DNA of 64,000 nt. Source: Oncomelania hupensis. Taxonomy: Eukaryota > Mollusca > Gastropoda > Littorinimorpha > Pomatiopsidae. The position numbers and the translations under genes are program-made. Below the pieces are notes generated by a model. That model saw only the letters and a program-made list of their open reading frames with translations. It was not told the DNA's origin and did not search any database. The stretch spans positions 35,664,037 to 35,728,036 of the forward strand of contig CM072523.1 in assembly GCA_036898135.1 (NCBI GenBank), read 5' to 3'. This document shows positions 24,513 through 62,090 of this stretch, one piece after another (the first letter of the stretch is position 1; the number at the start of each line of letters is the position of its first letter).

Positions 24513-24687
24513 TGAAAATTTGCGTGTTTAGGCTCATTGCTAGTAGTGTGTGCGTGCGTGGTTGTGTGCTGTGTGGTTGGCATGCGTTGCGAAAGTGTGT
24601 GTATTTGGGTAGGTGTTTGTGTTTGATAGAGATGGAGACAGAGATGTCGTGATTTCAGAAAGTCCAGCTATTCCTTCTGACACGAGC

Positions 24688-24688
<1 letters not shown>

Positions 24689-24742
<54 letters not shown>

Positions 24743-24745
24743 AAG
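24689..24745. repeat. (GA)n microsatellite
   Basis: GA repeat in the probable 3' UTR or just downstream of the sulfotransferase stop codon. Confidence 0.95.
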
Positions 24746-24830
24746 GCAGATAGACAGACAGAGACAGACATATAGAGACATATAGAGACCGACTGACGGA
24801 GACAGACAGGCAGATGAACAAGCCAATTAT

Positions 24831-24912
24831 GGCCTAGCTACAGGTATGTAGCTGTTTTCAAATGTACTGTTGGCCTAGCTACAGGTATGTAGTTGTTTTC
24901 AAATGTACTGTT
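24831..24912. repeat. Two tandem 41-base units
   Basis: GGCCTAGCTACAGGTATGTA... occurs twice in direct succession with one mismatch. Confidence 0.85.
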
Positions 24913-24929
24913 GTTAAAATTAACTCTGT

Positions 24930-27467
24930 ATAAAATTAATCTGTTTCTTGCGTCCTGTCCCATGGAGGCTGGGAAGGACAAATAGGCCAGTTTTCACAAC
25001 GTAGGCGACCGTGAAGCTAGCTGTGTGTCAGAGGTCTAATCAAGCATAGATCGTGCGCAGGCGTACTCTCCCGACAGCCTCCGACGCTCAGATTGGAGAC
25101 CACGTCGCTTTCGTGTCAACTAACGGCCTCTATAATCTTCAGAATGCAGCCCGATAGCGACCAAAAGGGTCCTTTGACTGCATTTTCAATTCCTCTATAT
25201 TGCTGTTTACGTCTGCATTCCATTACTACTTGTTTGTACAATGTTAGCAGGATTCATGATTATGATACCAGACGTTAAAATCTTCGTCTGGCTCAGTGTG
25301 ACGTTGTCCTGAAATTTAGGAGGACAGAAAACCTCAGCCGGCAGACCGCCGGGACTGTGTTGTAGAGGTGGCGAGATTGATTCATTTTGACCAGAACATT
25401 CTATTTTGCCTATGACTTTCATTACACTTTCTTTGAGCACTGGTCATCTTAATGATTCAATCAGTTGTTTTTTTTTTCTTTTAGAGGACGTTAAACGTAT
25501 GGAACGACCAAATTCAATAAAATAAGATTGGTAGGTTCCATATTTTCTATGAGACCTGGGTGGCGCTGGAATTGGGTTGCAATTCTTTCGAATTTATAGT
25601 CGTCGCATGAGTGATTTTGTACGAGTATTTTCCTAAGTAAAAAATCGTGTATTTGGTTTTGCCAATTCCTGCTGTGAGAAACTTTTTGTGTGTGTTTAAA
25701 ATTGCATTCAGTGTTTTCGCTATAGGTTAGCCTTGCCGTTTGTATAGTGTTTTGACTGTCTGGGCACGAAATTGTTTCAGCAGATCTTAATGACGTTGAA
25801 CGAATTCCAAAAACAAAAACTTCATTTATAGTCTCATTCAGAAATCCGCTAAGATTTCGTTGAACTGGATTTAGTTTGATGCAAGCCAGACACGAGGGCC
25901 TCTCACATTAGCACAAACCTGTGTAGACAATATTGAATTGTGCAGCGAGTCTAGAGTCCCCTGCCTAATCAGGCGTCTTCCGTGCTCACCGTCGCTTCTC
26001 GCACGTCATTGGACACGTGCATTTTCGACTTAAGACAGCCGTGTAATGGTATTAGCATTAGCGGTAACGCCTTTTATATATGTGTATTTATGTATGTTGA
26101 AGTATATTGATGTATCTTTATGCATGTGGGTTCGTGCGTATGTAAATGCGAGTGCATGGGTGTAAGCGTTATTATGTAGGCATATGCAGGTATTGTGAAC
26201 GTATGCTCGATGAAGGATGATTTGGATGTTTGTACGTATTTAATTTATATTTAAGTATGTAATGTACGTGTAACTATGTGAATATCTCATGTATGTGTGT
26301 ATGCATTTATATCTATGTATGTATTTATGTAGATGTTGGTCTATGTATACATGAGTATAGATGTATGTATGCAGATGGATGTATGGGTGGATGTGTGCAT
26401 GCATTTAATTTGCATGAATATGTATGTATCTATGTCTATGTATGTTTGTATATGTATGTATATATGTGTGTATATGTTTGTATATATGTGGGTAGGTAGG
26501 TCATGGAAATAATGTGTAAAGTTGACGTCTGCCTGGACATATTTGTATGCTTGTGTTATTCATTCGTTTTTGTTTTTTATTTGTGGTGTGGTGGTGGAGG
26601 TCAAAGATTAAAGACTAAAACGAAAAATAAAGAAAGAAAATTTGGTTTTGGGATCTGTTCTTCTTTCTGTGTCATCATCGTCATCGTCATCGTAGTCTCT
26701 GTGTGTCTTTCTTTCTTTCCTCCTCCTTCTTCTTCCTCTTCGCTACATTTTCCTTCTCTTTCTGTATTTCTTCTTCTTCTTAAAATCTTCTTCTCGTTCC
26801 TCTTGTTCTGCTCCTCTTTGTAGTCGTCATTCACCTAATTAATACAGAAACAAATCATCCAGCAACATGAATAGAAACACAAACAATAAGTTACCAAGTG
26901 AAAAATACAAGAAAGCCTTCGATCAATCCTCCCCCCCCTCCCCCCCCCCAAAAAAAAGTTAAAGAACACGCTGTATTTTCTAAGTTAAGTAAACCCCTTG
27001 TCTGTATTTTCTAATTTCATTAGTCCCCTCCCCCCTCCCCCACCCTCATTTCCCCCCGGCTGTATTTTCTAAGTTTATTATGTCCCTTGGCTGTTGTATT
27101 CGGTTTCCAACACCCTCTTTAGATGGGCGAGAATTCCTCAGCCAATCATATTACATGACGCAAAACAAGGTACCACATGAAAACAACCCAGCAGGATCAA
27201 CTGGAGATCCAGTTATACACATTTCTGACGCTGTTATGATAGTACAATGTGGCGTGTATATTAAAATCACTGGCGATGAAACAAGGGGTTGGTTTACGCT
27301 AAGCGCAGTCATGCATGAAGATACAACATTATTATTATTAATATTATTAAATACGCACACACACACTTACATATCCACACATCACATACATAAACATACA
27401 CACACATACATACACATATATGTATGCACACGCACATACACATACATACTCAAACACAGAGAGCCAA

Positions 27468-27470
<3 letters not shown>
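24930..27470. other. Intergenic, no gene seen
   Basis: Between the two convergent host genes. It includes a TATG/TGTA-rich low-complexity stretch (26070-26500), C-rich and A-rich homopolymers near 26935-26955 and pyrimidine-rich stretches at 26700-26820. Nothing else was recognised. Confidence 0.5.
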
Positions 27471-27555
<85 letters not shown>

Positions 27556-27556
27556 T
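27471..27556. repeat. (ATT)n microsatellite
   Basis: About 28 uninterrupted ATT units, next to a GCGCCTAA...TAGGCGC motif of retroposon-tail type. Confidence 0.95.
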
Positions 27557-27759
27557 ATGCGCCTAATCTAGACTTAGCTCTAGGCGCTTAAATGAGTACA
27601 AAACAACTTTAACTATAAAACAAAATGAGGAAAACTCATTAACTATTAACAGTAACCTTATATATAAAAACTAATGACTCTAATACTCACACACAAAAAC
27701 ACACACTCACTCACAGGCAAACTTTGACTTTGTAGATCTGTTTTATCGATTTCAATCGG

Positions 27760-28490
27760 TAGAAGGAAAAATAATGAGTTTTAAGAGAGGATTTAATATT
27801 ATTCAACCAACTTCTACTGCTAAATTTTCATGCCGAATGTATAAAAATATACATCAGTTGTGTTCAGCGTCTAAGTTTTCCTCACAATGGTTAAATTATA
27901 TTAAGATTATTCTGGAGGAGACTGGTTATGACTGTGTGTGGAAGACGCAACATTTCCAGAGTTCAGATTCGTTATGCAAAAATGTAGCCATCTCTTTAAA
28001 GAATAACTTTATACTGACATGGAAACAGTCTCTTGACGAAAGCAGCAAATGTTTTTTCTACAAAAGTGTTAAATTACAGTTTGGTCGTGAAAAGTATATA
28101 TCTCAATTACCTGATATTTATATTCATACTTTGATAAAATTTCGTTGTTCAGATCATAAGTTACAAATAGAATTAGGAAGGCGGGAAGGTGTAAAAAGGA
28201 AAGAAAGATTTTGTAAGGACTGCAATATGGGTTCAATTGGGGATGAATTTCACTTTATTTTTGAGTGTCCAAAACACAAGCATATTCGACAAATGTTTAT
28301 ATGTAGTAAATATTTATCGTGCAAGTCAATGTTTAACTTGTGTCATTTGTTTCGGGAAAGAAAACATGTGTTACTAAAATTGAGTAAATTTATAAAATTA
28401 GGAAAGGGCGTATAATAATAATATTAACAATATTAGCAAAATGTTATTGTTGTAAATGTTAAAGTGGAATGTTAGTAATGTTGCTGTTAT
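27760..28490 (+). pseudogene. C-terminal part of a non-LTR retrotransposon reverse transcriptase ORF
   Basis: A 213-codon frame (27774-28415) is rich in Lys/Phe and ends with a zinc-binding pattern, FCKDCNMGSIGDEFHFIFEC (C-x2-C-x8-H-x4-C), typical of the C-terminus of many non-LTR reverse transcriptases. No polymerase motifs lie upstream, so it is a 5'-truncated insertion. The family is not identified. Confidence 0.65.
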
Positions 28491-29440
28491 TTTTATTTTA
28501 TTTATTTATTTATTTATTTATTTATTTTAACAACCGCTTTATGATTGTTATGCTTATGTTTTTGTATCCTCCACACCCCAAAAGGGGCGAGTAATGGGAT
28601 TAAATCTTGAATCTTGAATGACTGGATTGAAAATGAATTTCTGAGAGAAACAGGTAGTTTGTTCCAAATACTAAGGCCCTGATAAGAGAAAGCATGTTCA
28701 CCACATGATTTCGTACGCACAGATGGAACTGCAAACAGAAGATTGTCATAGGAAGAGCGAAGTTGTTTAGAAGGTATATAAATGTGAAGAAGGTCAACAA
28801 TATATTAAGGGGCAGTGGATTTGAGGACACTGAACAAAAAGGGACGAAACTTTATGCTGGATACGCCGTTCCACAGGAAGCCAGTGAAGGGACAAAATTA
28901 CTTGAGTGGAATATTAACCGGGTAGCATGATCCTGGATCCTGAACGAAATTCTGCGTATTTAATGGTAACAAATCCGACAGACAGTAGAAACATGTTTAT
29001 CAAAACAACAGTGTTTGGTCCAGAGTGACACCAAAGTTACGAACAGAGGTAGAGAATTTGATAGTGGCTCCATTGCAGTGCAATAGGTTTTAGGGAAAAT
29101 GGTGAATGAAGGAGATATTTGGAAGAAACGAGCATCATTTCAGTTTTAACACAGTTTAACTGCAGTTTATTTGCTGCCATCCAATGACTAACATCCGTGA
29201 TACAGGCCTGAATTGAAGTGACCATATTAGGGAGATCAGAAACAGATCCAGAAACATACAGCTGATTGTCATCAGAGAAACCGTGATGCAGAATGCAATG
29301 TTTTTTTACGATTTCAGACAGTGACTGAGTATATAGAACAAAGAGGATTGGACCTAAGACTGAACCTTGGGGTACTCCAAGCTGTAGGCTAGCTGGAGGT
29401 ATATGGCCAATGACTGAGACAATTTGGCAACAGTTGAGAA

Positions 29441-29562
29441 CCAGGACAAGGCAGAATTAGAATCACCGAAAGTGTTATGCAGACGATGAATGATAGTACA
29501 ATGGTACTCTCATTCATCGTCTGCATAATACTTTCGGTATTTCTAATTCTGCCTTGTCCTGG
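29441..29562. repeat. Inverted duplication inside the CR1-like element
   Basis: A 122-base imperfect palindrome: CCAGGACAAGGCAGAATTAG at 29441 pairs with its complement ending at 29562, centred near 29502. It duplicates a piece of the CR1-like coding region in reverse. Confidence 0.8.
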
Positions 29563-29583
29563 TAATGATCAATCGTGTCAAAT

Positions 29584-30434
29584 CCTATCCTATCCTATCC
29601 TGTCCCATAACCCGAAGGTCGTAGGGGCACCACAGATGATCGCTTAACCAGCATACTCCATCTTTCTCTGTCCTCAGCAGCCCTCATGGCTTCGCTCAGT
29701 GTCAAACCAGTCCATTCTCGAATGTTGTCCTCCCACCTCTTTTTCGGTCTCCCCCTTCTTCTACCTCCTTGCACTGTGCCTTGCTGAATGGTCTTTGCAA
29801 GGCCTGATGATCTGGTGACGTGGCCATACCATCGGAGTTTCCGTTTCTTCACCACTGTGAGCAGGTCATCGTGTTGTCCAATGGCTTGTGTGATGGTCTG
29901 TCGGACTTCAACGTTGGTGATGTGTTGGGTATAGGAAATGCACAGAAGTCTTCTGTAGCACCTCATCTCCATGCTTTGTATTCTTCGTTGGAGATCTGCT
30001 GTGAGGGTCCATGCTTCGCAAGCATATAGGAAGATGGAGATGACCAGAGAGCGCAGCAGTCTTACTTTGGAATGTAGACTGATGGTTCTGTCTTTCCAAA
30101 TGGGCTTCAACCTTGTCAGGGCAGCAGTTGTTTGTGCGATCCTGGAGAGGACTTCCTGTCGAGACCCATTGTCTGACACAATGGCTCCTAAATATTTGAA
30201 GCTGTGCACTGTGTTGAGGGATTGGCCTTGTACTTTGATGTCCGTGTTGATGCCATTGGTGTTGTTGGTCATCATTTTGGTCTTCTCTGCACTTATTTCC
30301 ATTCCATAAGCTCTGGAGGTGGTGTCAAGCCTCTGTACAAGCTGTTCAAGTTCTTGTTCCTCTCCAGCCAATCCATCAATATCATCCGCAAAACGAAGAT
30401 TGGAGATTGCTCTGCAGAGCAATCTCCAATCTTC
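29584..30434 (-). mobile_element. N1 non-LTR retrotransposon, copy b
   Basis: An almost open 275-codon frame (29595-30422) runs from AISNLRFADDIDGLAGEEQE through INTDIKVQ, FKYLGAIVS and RLLRSLVISIFLYACEAW to GGRRRGRPKKRWEDNIREW. It is the best-preserved C-terminal half of N1 in the window. The (GGATA)n tail lies at 29584-29600. A 9-base duplication GTGTCAAAT flanks it (29575-29583 and 30435-30443). The 5' end is a fold-back: the last 21 bases repeat the element in reverse. Confidence 0.88.
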
Positions 30435-30435
30435 G
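30394..30435. repeat. Perfect 42-base palindrome
   Basis: CGAAGATTGGAGATTGCTCTG is followed directly by its exact complement. It marks the 5' junction of N1 copy b. Confidence 0.95.
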
Positions 30436-30933
30436 TGTCAAATGCCGCTGACAAATCTAAAAGAGAGAGAGAATAGAAACATGGATTGTGATCGAGAGCA
30501 GTAAAGAGGTCATTCACAATTTTCAGGAAAGGTATAAACTAGCGAAAAAGAGAATTATTCAACCTCGCATCATATTACTGCACTTCATTTTTTAATTGAG
30601 CTGTATTTGCAGCGAATCAAAACAAAACTATATTTGGCACGTACTTTGTAGAGTATGGCAAAACTTTTAATAAAGTAACAGACATTTGTTTCTGTGAGGA
30701 ATTAAATTAAAAGGATTAGCTGGAAAACATGCCAGCTGTAGACAGGTATGATACAATAACATTTAGTGTCCAGGTGCAGAAAACATGCCTTGTCTGCTTT
30801 TTGTATTTCCAGATTTTTTTTTTTTAGACTTTGAAATATTTGCAAACCTCAACTAGCCAAATATCGATCTTTCTGTCTGTCGGTCTGTCTGTTTGTCGGT
30901 TGGCTCATTGCATGCCATATCTAATGTTCTTTC

Positions 30934-57350
<26,417 letters not shown>

Positions 57351-57652
57351 CTGCAAACACGACGGATTCAGGTTCAAATCCAACAAGTGGCAGAATATTT
57401 CGCTCTGTCATTAGTTTAAACTGAAAACTTCAAAATCAGCCCCACATCGTCAAAGAAGAGTCTGGAGGGGAAAGCTAGGACTAGGATTACGGTGCGCCAC
57501 GTTTCGCAATAAGCTTGCTTTGCCTACGCGCGTTTTGCTTACACTCTTGCCTACGCGAATGATTTCCAACTCCGGCAGGGAGCCTCCGAGTTCAGAGGAC
57601 TGAATATAAATTCAACATTGATTACATTTTTTTGAAAATGTCCAGCCGAATA

Positions 57653-57971
57653 CAATACAATACAAATACAATACAATACAATACAATACAATACAATACA
57701 ATACAATACAATACAATACAATACGAACATCTTGTGGGACAAGGGGTAATGGAATAGACAGAGATAATAAATAAATATATCGGCACTCTAGGTCTACTGC
57801 TCTTCAATTCCACCAGCAGAATACGCCCTTTCTTAGTCACCCTTTCCCCAACTTATCGTTGAGGATTGCATTATAAGCTTCATGTAATTGCATAGTAGGA
57901 CTATTTTAACATGTAACCTGCCGCGGGTCACGTAGGCCCTTCTTTGAGTACACACACCTGCGGATGAATAC

Positions 57972-58047
<76 letters not shown>
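57653..58047. repeat. (ATACA)n and (CT)n microsatellites
   Basis: Pentamer repeats at 57653-57724 (the same unit as at 44526-44587) and CT repeats at 57975-58047. Confidence 0.95.
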
Positions 58048-58049
<2 letters not shown>

Positions 58050-58397
58050 ATATTTATTTCATTTGATTTTAGACGACCTTTCACTCACTCATACTCTCGC
58101 TTATATATATACAAGTATATATACACCCACACAATACATAAAACATACAAACACACTTGCGCACACAAAATCTAGAACTTTCTTAATCTCGAAATGCATG
58201 TATGACATTGTGTAATTTATCTACATGTTAATATTATATTTTTTATATTCTATTGTCATGAAGGTTGATATGTATTCATGAAGTGAAAGAGGAATATCAA
58301 GATGAACATATTGCATTGTTTAGCTCCTTACTTGGCAGCAGCATCAACTCTTTCATTATATTATAAGCCGGCATGTGGGTATCCAAGTTAAGTGATA

Positions 58398-59066
58398 TTC
58401 CTATCCTGTAACTCGAAAGTCGTTGGGACACCACAGATGATCGTTTAACCAGCGTACTCCAACTTTATTTGTCCTCGGCACTCCTCGTGGCTTCGCTCAG
58501 TGTCAAACCAGTCCAATCTCGAATGTTGTCCTCTCACCTCTTTTTCTGTCTCCCTCTCCTTCTACTTCCTTGCATCCTACCTTGCAGGATGGTCTTTGCA
58601 AATCCTGATGCTCTGGTGATGTGGCCATATCATCGGAGTTTCCGTTTCTTCACCACTGTGAGCATGTCATCGCGTTATCCAATGGCTTGTGTGATGGTCC
58701 GACTTCGTCACTGATCGGGTGCTGGGTATAGGAAATGCCCAGAAGTCTTCTGGAGCACCGCATCTCCATGCTTCGTATTCGTCGTTTTAGGTCTGTTTTG
58801 AGGGTCCATGTTTCGCAAGAGTATAGGAAGATGGAGATGACAAGGGCGCGCAGCAACCTTACCTTGGAGTGTAGGCTGATGGTCCTGTCTTTTTAAATGG
58901 GCTTCAATCTTGTCAGGGTAGCAGTTGTTTGTGCTATCCTGTCGGGACCCATTGTCTGATACAATTGCTCCTAAATATTTGAAGCTGTGCACCGTGTTGA
59001 GGGATTGGCTTTGAACCTTGATGTCTGTCATTGGTGTTGTTAGTCATCATTTTGATCTCCTCTGCA
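58398..59066 (-). mobile_element. N1 copy j, cut by the Maverick-like element
   Basis: Minus-strand N1 blocks LLRALVISIFLYSCETW, YRRLLGISYTQH-like and LNTVHSFKYLGAIVSDNGSR are followed by the region encoding the KTK..T motif. Homology ends at CTCTGCA (59066); intact N1 copies continue with CTTATTTCCATTCC. The new sequence from 59067 is the left end of the Maverick-like element. Confidence 0.85.
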
Positions 59067-59281
59067 GAGATAGCAATTGTGGGCTCTGAGCCCCAAAGCT
59101 CATAGAGTTACTAAAGGAGGCCTTTTATTGCAATTTATGGCTGTTTTATGAGCTTTTAAAAAGCGCTCCAAAGCACTCTGGGAATCCGCAATTTGCTAAA
59201 TATAATACATATTCGTATATCTTGCGTCTTTGGTTAAAACAAAAAAAAATTACAACCCTTCTACATTATGGTTGTATAACA

Positions 59282-59518
59282 TTACACATTAATATCTGCT
59301 GGAATGATCTTTTGTTTAACAAGATAGTCCCGAGTAAATAACGATAATGAAAAGATACCAACCAGTTTACCAGCATCTGAAAGATCCATTTTTCCTAATT
59401 CAATAGGTTTCATTTTTAAAAGAGATTTTGCAATCATGGCATAAGCTGTATTTAAGCCCACTAAGACAACACTATGGTATCCAAGATTTACAATTGTTTG
59501 TTCATATGGTACACTCAT
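59282..59518 (-). CDS. Small hydrophobic protein (78 aa), unknown
   Basis: Starts at 59518 in the context TATAAAA-ATG. Two hydrophobic stretches (about residues 10-34 and 50-66) could be membrane segments. I recognise no family. It is the gene closest to the left end of the element. Intactness and the same start context as its neighbours argue it is real. Confidence 0.65.
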   Translation of the reverse strand: MSVPYEQTIVNLGYHSVVLVGLNTAYAMIAKSLLKMKPIELGKMDLSDAGKLVGIFSLSLFTRDYLVKQKIIPADINV

Positions 59519-59553
59519 TTTTTATATATAATAAAAAAAATAATAATAAATTA

Positions 59554-60000
59554 TTACTGCATTGAAAACACATCTAATGATGGCTTCAATGATGGAGATA
59601 ATTCAATTTCTTTTTCTACAAGTGGTTTTGAGGGTTTCTGTTTCTTTTTTCCTTGGCGGTATTTATATATTATGTACCCACTTGCACCCACTACACCGGC
59701 TATACATAAATAATATATGTTATTTGAAGATTGTACTGGTTGTATTGGTTGTATTGGTTCTTCTTTATTTGTTGTTAATGTTTGTTGCATTATTGTTTCT
59801 TCTTTTGGTGATTCCTTTTTTCCTAATATGTTTGCTTTTGTTTGTCTGTTCCATCTATGTAACCTGTTAAATTCTGCTAACTTCTTTCCAGCTGCAATTC
59901 TTCCCAGACTCTTTTGTTTAGTGACTGTCACTGGGTTCTGTTGATTCTCTGAATTCTTCACCTCCATCTCCTTCTCCATCTCTGGATTGGAAGAGTCCAT
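59554..60000 (-). CDS. Basic single-pass membrane protein (148 aa), unknown
   Basis: Starts at 60000 after ATTAAAA. Residues 1-25 are polar/acidic, 26-65 basic (RIAAGKKLAEFNRLHRW), 66-92 Glu/Gln/Pro-rich, about 93-112 one hydrophobic segment, followed by a Lys-rich tail. The layout fits a minor virion or membrane-associated protein of the element, but that role is inference. Confidence 0.68.
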   Translation of the reverse strand: MDSSNPEMEKEMEVKNSENQQNPVTVTKQKSLGRIAAGKKLAEFNRLHRWNRQTKANILGKKESPKEETIMQQTLTTNKEEPIQPIQPVQSSNNIYYLCIAGVVGASGYIIYKYRQGKKKQKPSKPLVEKEIELSPSLKPSLDVFSMQ

Positions 60001-60008
60001 TTTTAATA
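60001..60008 (-). promoter_or_regulatory. TTAAAA start-proximal motif (148-aa gene)
   Basis: TATTAAAA directly before the ATG at 60000. Confidence 0.5.
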
Positions 60009-60036
60009 GCAGAGAAATTTATGTGTTGAAAAGTAA

Positions 60037-60444
60037 TTAGCCCGGCTGAAAATGACTCAACAAGCTTCCAAACTTATAATACAAATTTCTTGATGCCTCA
60101 CTAATCCCATTGACAATAACTGGATCTTTAATCAAATCATCAAATAAATCATTCTCACAATCTAAAGTAACAAAGGCCGACACAGCTTTCGTATATAACT
60201 TTACAATCGAACTCCCAAGACTTTTAACCATTAAAGCGCCGAGAACTTTATCATATTTATTATGTAATATAATTATCTCTTCAGGCCTCAGTCTTTGTAC
60301 TTGTTCAGTAGTTAAGTCAACACCGAGATAATACTTTGACTTTCCGGAAGCTACTAATGCAACCAGCCTGTCTCTTTTCTCATTGTCAACACCTGTAACT
60401 GTAACATTAATAGCTTCTTGCATTAACAAGTCATCACAATTCAT
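60037..60444 (-). CDS. Unknown 135-aa protein of the Maverick-like element
   Basis: Starts at 60444 after TTTAAA. Mixed alpha/beta composition, no membrane segment; includes LTTEQVQRLRPEEIIILHNK. Its start is 36 bases from the start of the divergent gene at 60481. No family recognised. Confidence 0.68.
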   Translation of the reverse strand: MNCDDLLMQEAINVTVTGVDNEKRDRLVALVASGKSKYYLGVDLTTEQVQRLRPEEIIILHNKYDKVLGALMVKSLGSSIVKLYTKAVSAFVTLDCENDLFDDLIKDPVIVNGISEASRNLYYKFGSLLSHFQPG

Positions 60445-60480
60445 TTTAAATACAAATAAAATAAAAAACTAAATTAAAAA
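60445..60480. promoter_or_regulatory. 36-base bidirectional intergenic region
   Basis: Separates the divergent starts at 60444 (-) and 60481 (+). It is almost pure A/T and ends in TTTAAA on one side and ATTAAAAA on the other, so it probably serves both genes. Confidence 0.5.
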
Positions 60481-60906
60481 ATGGCTGGTGCTGCAATGGT
60501 GCTTGGTTCTGCTGCTGTAAATGCCTTAGCCTTTTCAGGATCAAATTATTTGTTTTCAAAACTGGACAGTAAAGAAGAATCAAAACGGCATAACTTAGCA
60601 ATGGAAAAATTACAACAAGATCAGGCCGAATACGAGAAAAACAGACTAATGCAGCTTGATTTTGTTAATACAAGATTGAAAGAAGAAGGTCATGCTGATA
60701 AAACATTCGAAGACGTTGATGAAGCTTTGCACCAATATTATTTATTCACTGGCACAACACTACCTTCATTAAAGCAACCAGTGTTATCCGATTACTACAC
60801 ACCTAACATTGCACCTTCAATGTCAGAGACCGGAGAATTAATTTTAATTGTGTTTGGAATAACAGTAGTTTATTACCTCGTTAAACAAAAATATAAATCT
60901 AAATAA
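60481..60906 (+). CDS. Membrane protein with coiled-coil centre (141 aa), unknown
   Basis: Starts at 60481 after ATTAAAAA. Residues 1-25 are Ala/Gly-rich and hydrophobic, 28-75 a charged helix likely to form a coiled coil, about 118-135 a C-terminal transmembrane segment ending in Lys-rich residues. It stops three bases before the integrase start, so the two may share a transcript. A minor capsid or membrane role is possible but unproven. Confidence 0.7.
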   Translation: MAGAAMVLGSAAVNALAFSGSNYLFSKLDSKEESKRHNLAMEKLQQDQAEYEKNRLMQLDFVNTRLKEEGHADKTFEDVDEALHQYYLFTGTTLPSLKQPVLSDYYTPNIAPSMSETGELILIVFGITVVYYLVKQKYKSK

Positions 60907-60909
60907 AAT

Positions 60910-61875
60910 ATGACTTCACGTTTGTCTAGATTATATTATTCTCAATCCGGATATTGGAAAGGGATGATGGCAGTTAATAAACTAGTAGAAAAGACTGGCT
61001 TGTCAGCAAACACAGTTAAACAATGGTTATCGAAGCAAGCTGTATGGCAAATCTATCTTCCACCCCCGAAGAAAATAATAAGACCAAAATTTGAAAACTC
61101 CAGACCAAATGACACGCATCAAATAGATTTGTTATATCTTCCCCATGACAAAATATATAGAAAGAAATACAGGTATGCCCTTACTGTTATTGATATAGCT
61201 ACCCGGTTTAAGGACGCTCATGCTCTTAGGACTAAAAATTCTGCTGAGGTCGCTCAAGCCTTAAATGCGATTTATTCAAGAGGGCCTCTAAGGTTCCCTA
61301 GACTTATTCAATGCGATGAAGGGTCTGAATTCAAAGGAGCTGTTAACCAGCTTTTGTTAAAACATAATGTAACTGTTAGAAGAGGAGTTGTTGGATTGCA
61401 CAGATCACAGGGTATTGTAGAAAACTTTAATCGGCAACTGGCAGAAAGATTATTCACTTATCAGTATTCAAAGGAACTCTTTACTGAAACCCCTAATACA
61501 GAATGGGTTATTAGGCTGCCTCGAGTTTTAAGGGAAATGAATTCAGAACCAACCAAAGTTACAGGATTAAAACCAGTTGAGGCTATTAAAAAGAAACAGA
61601 TTGTTGTTACCGTTTCAAAGCCTGGTCAGCCGGATCTAACTTTGATGAACAAAACTGTTAGATACCTTTATCAGCCTGGAGAAGTTGCTAATGACACAAG
61701 AAGACGAGCTACAGACCCAATTTGGTCATTAAGCGTTTATGAAGTTGACAGAGCATTATCTACTGATCCGCCCGTATATTATTTAAGACCGAGAAGCGAT
61801 CGTAGAACACCACAAAGAAACTTTGTAAAAGAAGAACTTCAGATTGTTCCACCAGACACAGAGCCATTAAGATAA
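60910..61875 (+). CDS. Maverick-type DDE integrase (321 aa)
   Basis: An rve-family integrase that would insert the element into host DNA. Residues 15-50 form an N-terminal helical region (TGLSANTVKQWLSKQAVWQI). The catalytic triad is visible: Asp73 in HQIDLLYL, Asp136 in IQCDEGSEF and Glu171 in GIVENFNRQL, with 34 residues between the last two as in retroviral-type integrases. After about residue 240 a C-terminal beta-rich region with WSLSVYEV could be the chromo-like domain common in Maverick integrases. Start context AAATAAAAT-ATG. It is intact, so the element may be recent. Confidence 0.9.
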   Translation: MTSRLSRLYYSQSGYWKGMMAVNKLVEKTGLSANTVKQWLSKQAVWQIYLPPPKKIIRPKFENSRPNDTHQIDLLYLPHDKIYRKKYRYALTVIDIATRFKDAHALRTKNSAEVAQALNAIYSRGPLRFPRLIQCDEGSEFKGAVNQLLLKHNVTVRRGVVGLHRSQGIVENFNRQLAERLFTYQYSKELFTETPNTEWVIRLPRVLREMNSEPTKVTGLKPVEAIKKKQIVVTVSKPGQPDLTLMNKTVRYLYQPGEVANDTRRRATDPIWSLSVYEVDRALSTDPPVYYLRPRSDRRTPQRNFVKEELQIVPPDTEPLR

Positions 61876-61933
61876 ATGAACTATAATCATCACCACTATT
61901 ACTTACCTTCAACCTTTTTTTTTGACTTAGTGA

Positions 61934-62089
61934 CTTACATCTAACTTAATTAAGTCGACTTTTAAAAAAACTTATAACTTACAATAATTAAATTATAAAA
62001 GAACTTACTTACTTACATCTAACTTAATTAAGTCGACTTTTAAAAAAACTTATAACTTACAATAATTAAATTATAAAAGAACTTACTTA
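61934..62089. repeat. Two tandem 78-base repeats between convergent genes
   Basis: CTTACATCTAACTTAATTAA... begins at 61934 and again at 62012; a third start (CTTACATAAG) at 62090 runs into the ATPase stop codon. Units contain the palindromes CTTAATTAAG and AAGTCGACTT. This is the 3' meeting point of the integrase and ATPase genes, so a transcription-end role is possible. Confidence 0.92.
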
Positions 62090-62090
62090 C

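Larger units (their letters stand above)
28500..30560 (-). mobile_element. CR1/Jockey-like non-LTR element, interrupted by N1 copy b
   Basis: On the minus strand, from right to left: LLDLSAAFDT (about 30460), then after the N1 insertion IDH (29570), RLHNTFGDSNSALSWF (about 29450), GVPQGSVLGPILF (about 29360), FSDDNQLY (about 29270; the catalytic box with Ser in place of the usual Ala), WMAANKLQLNCVKTEMML (about 29150) and the C-terminal SYQGLSIWNKLPVSLRNSF (about 28660). A (AAATA)n tail lies at 28498-28527. Stops and frameshifts show it is dead. N1 copy b entered between FDT and IDH. Confidence 0.8.

Noticed and set aside
26278..26499. Cys/Tyr/Val-rich reading frame
   Set aside because: It is a product of the TATG/TGTA-rich low-complexity stretch.
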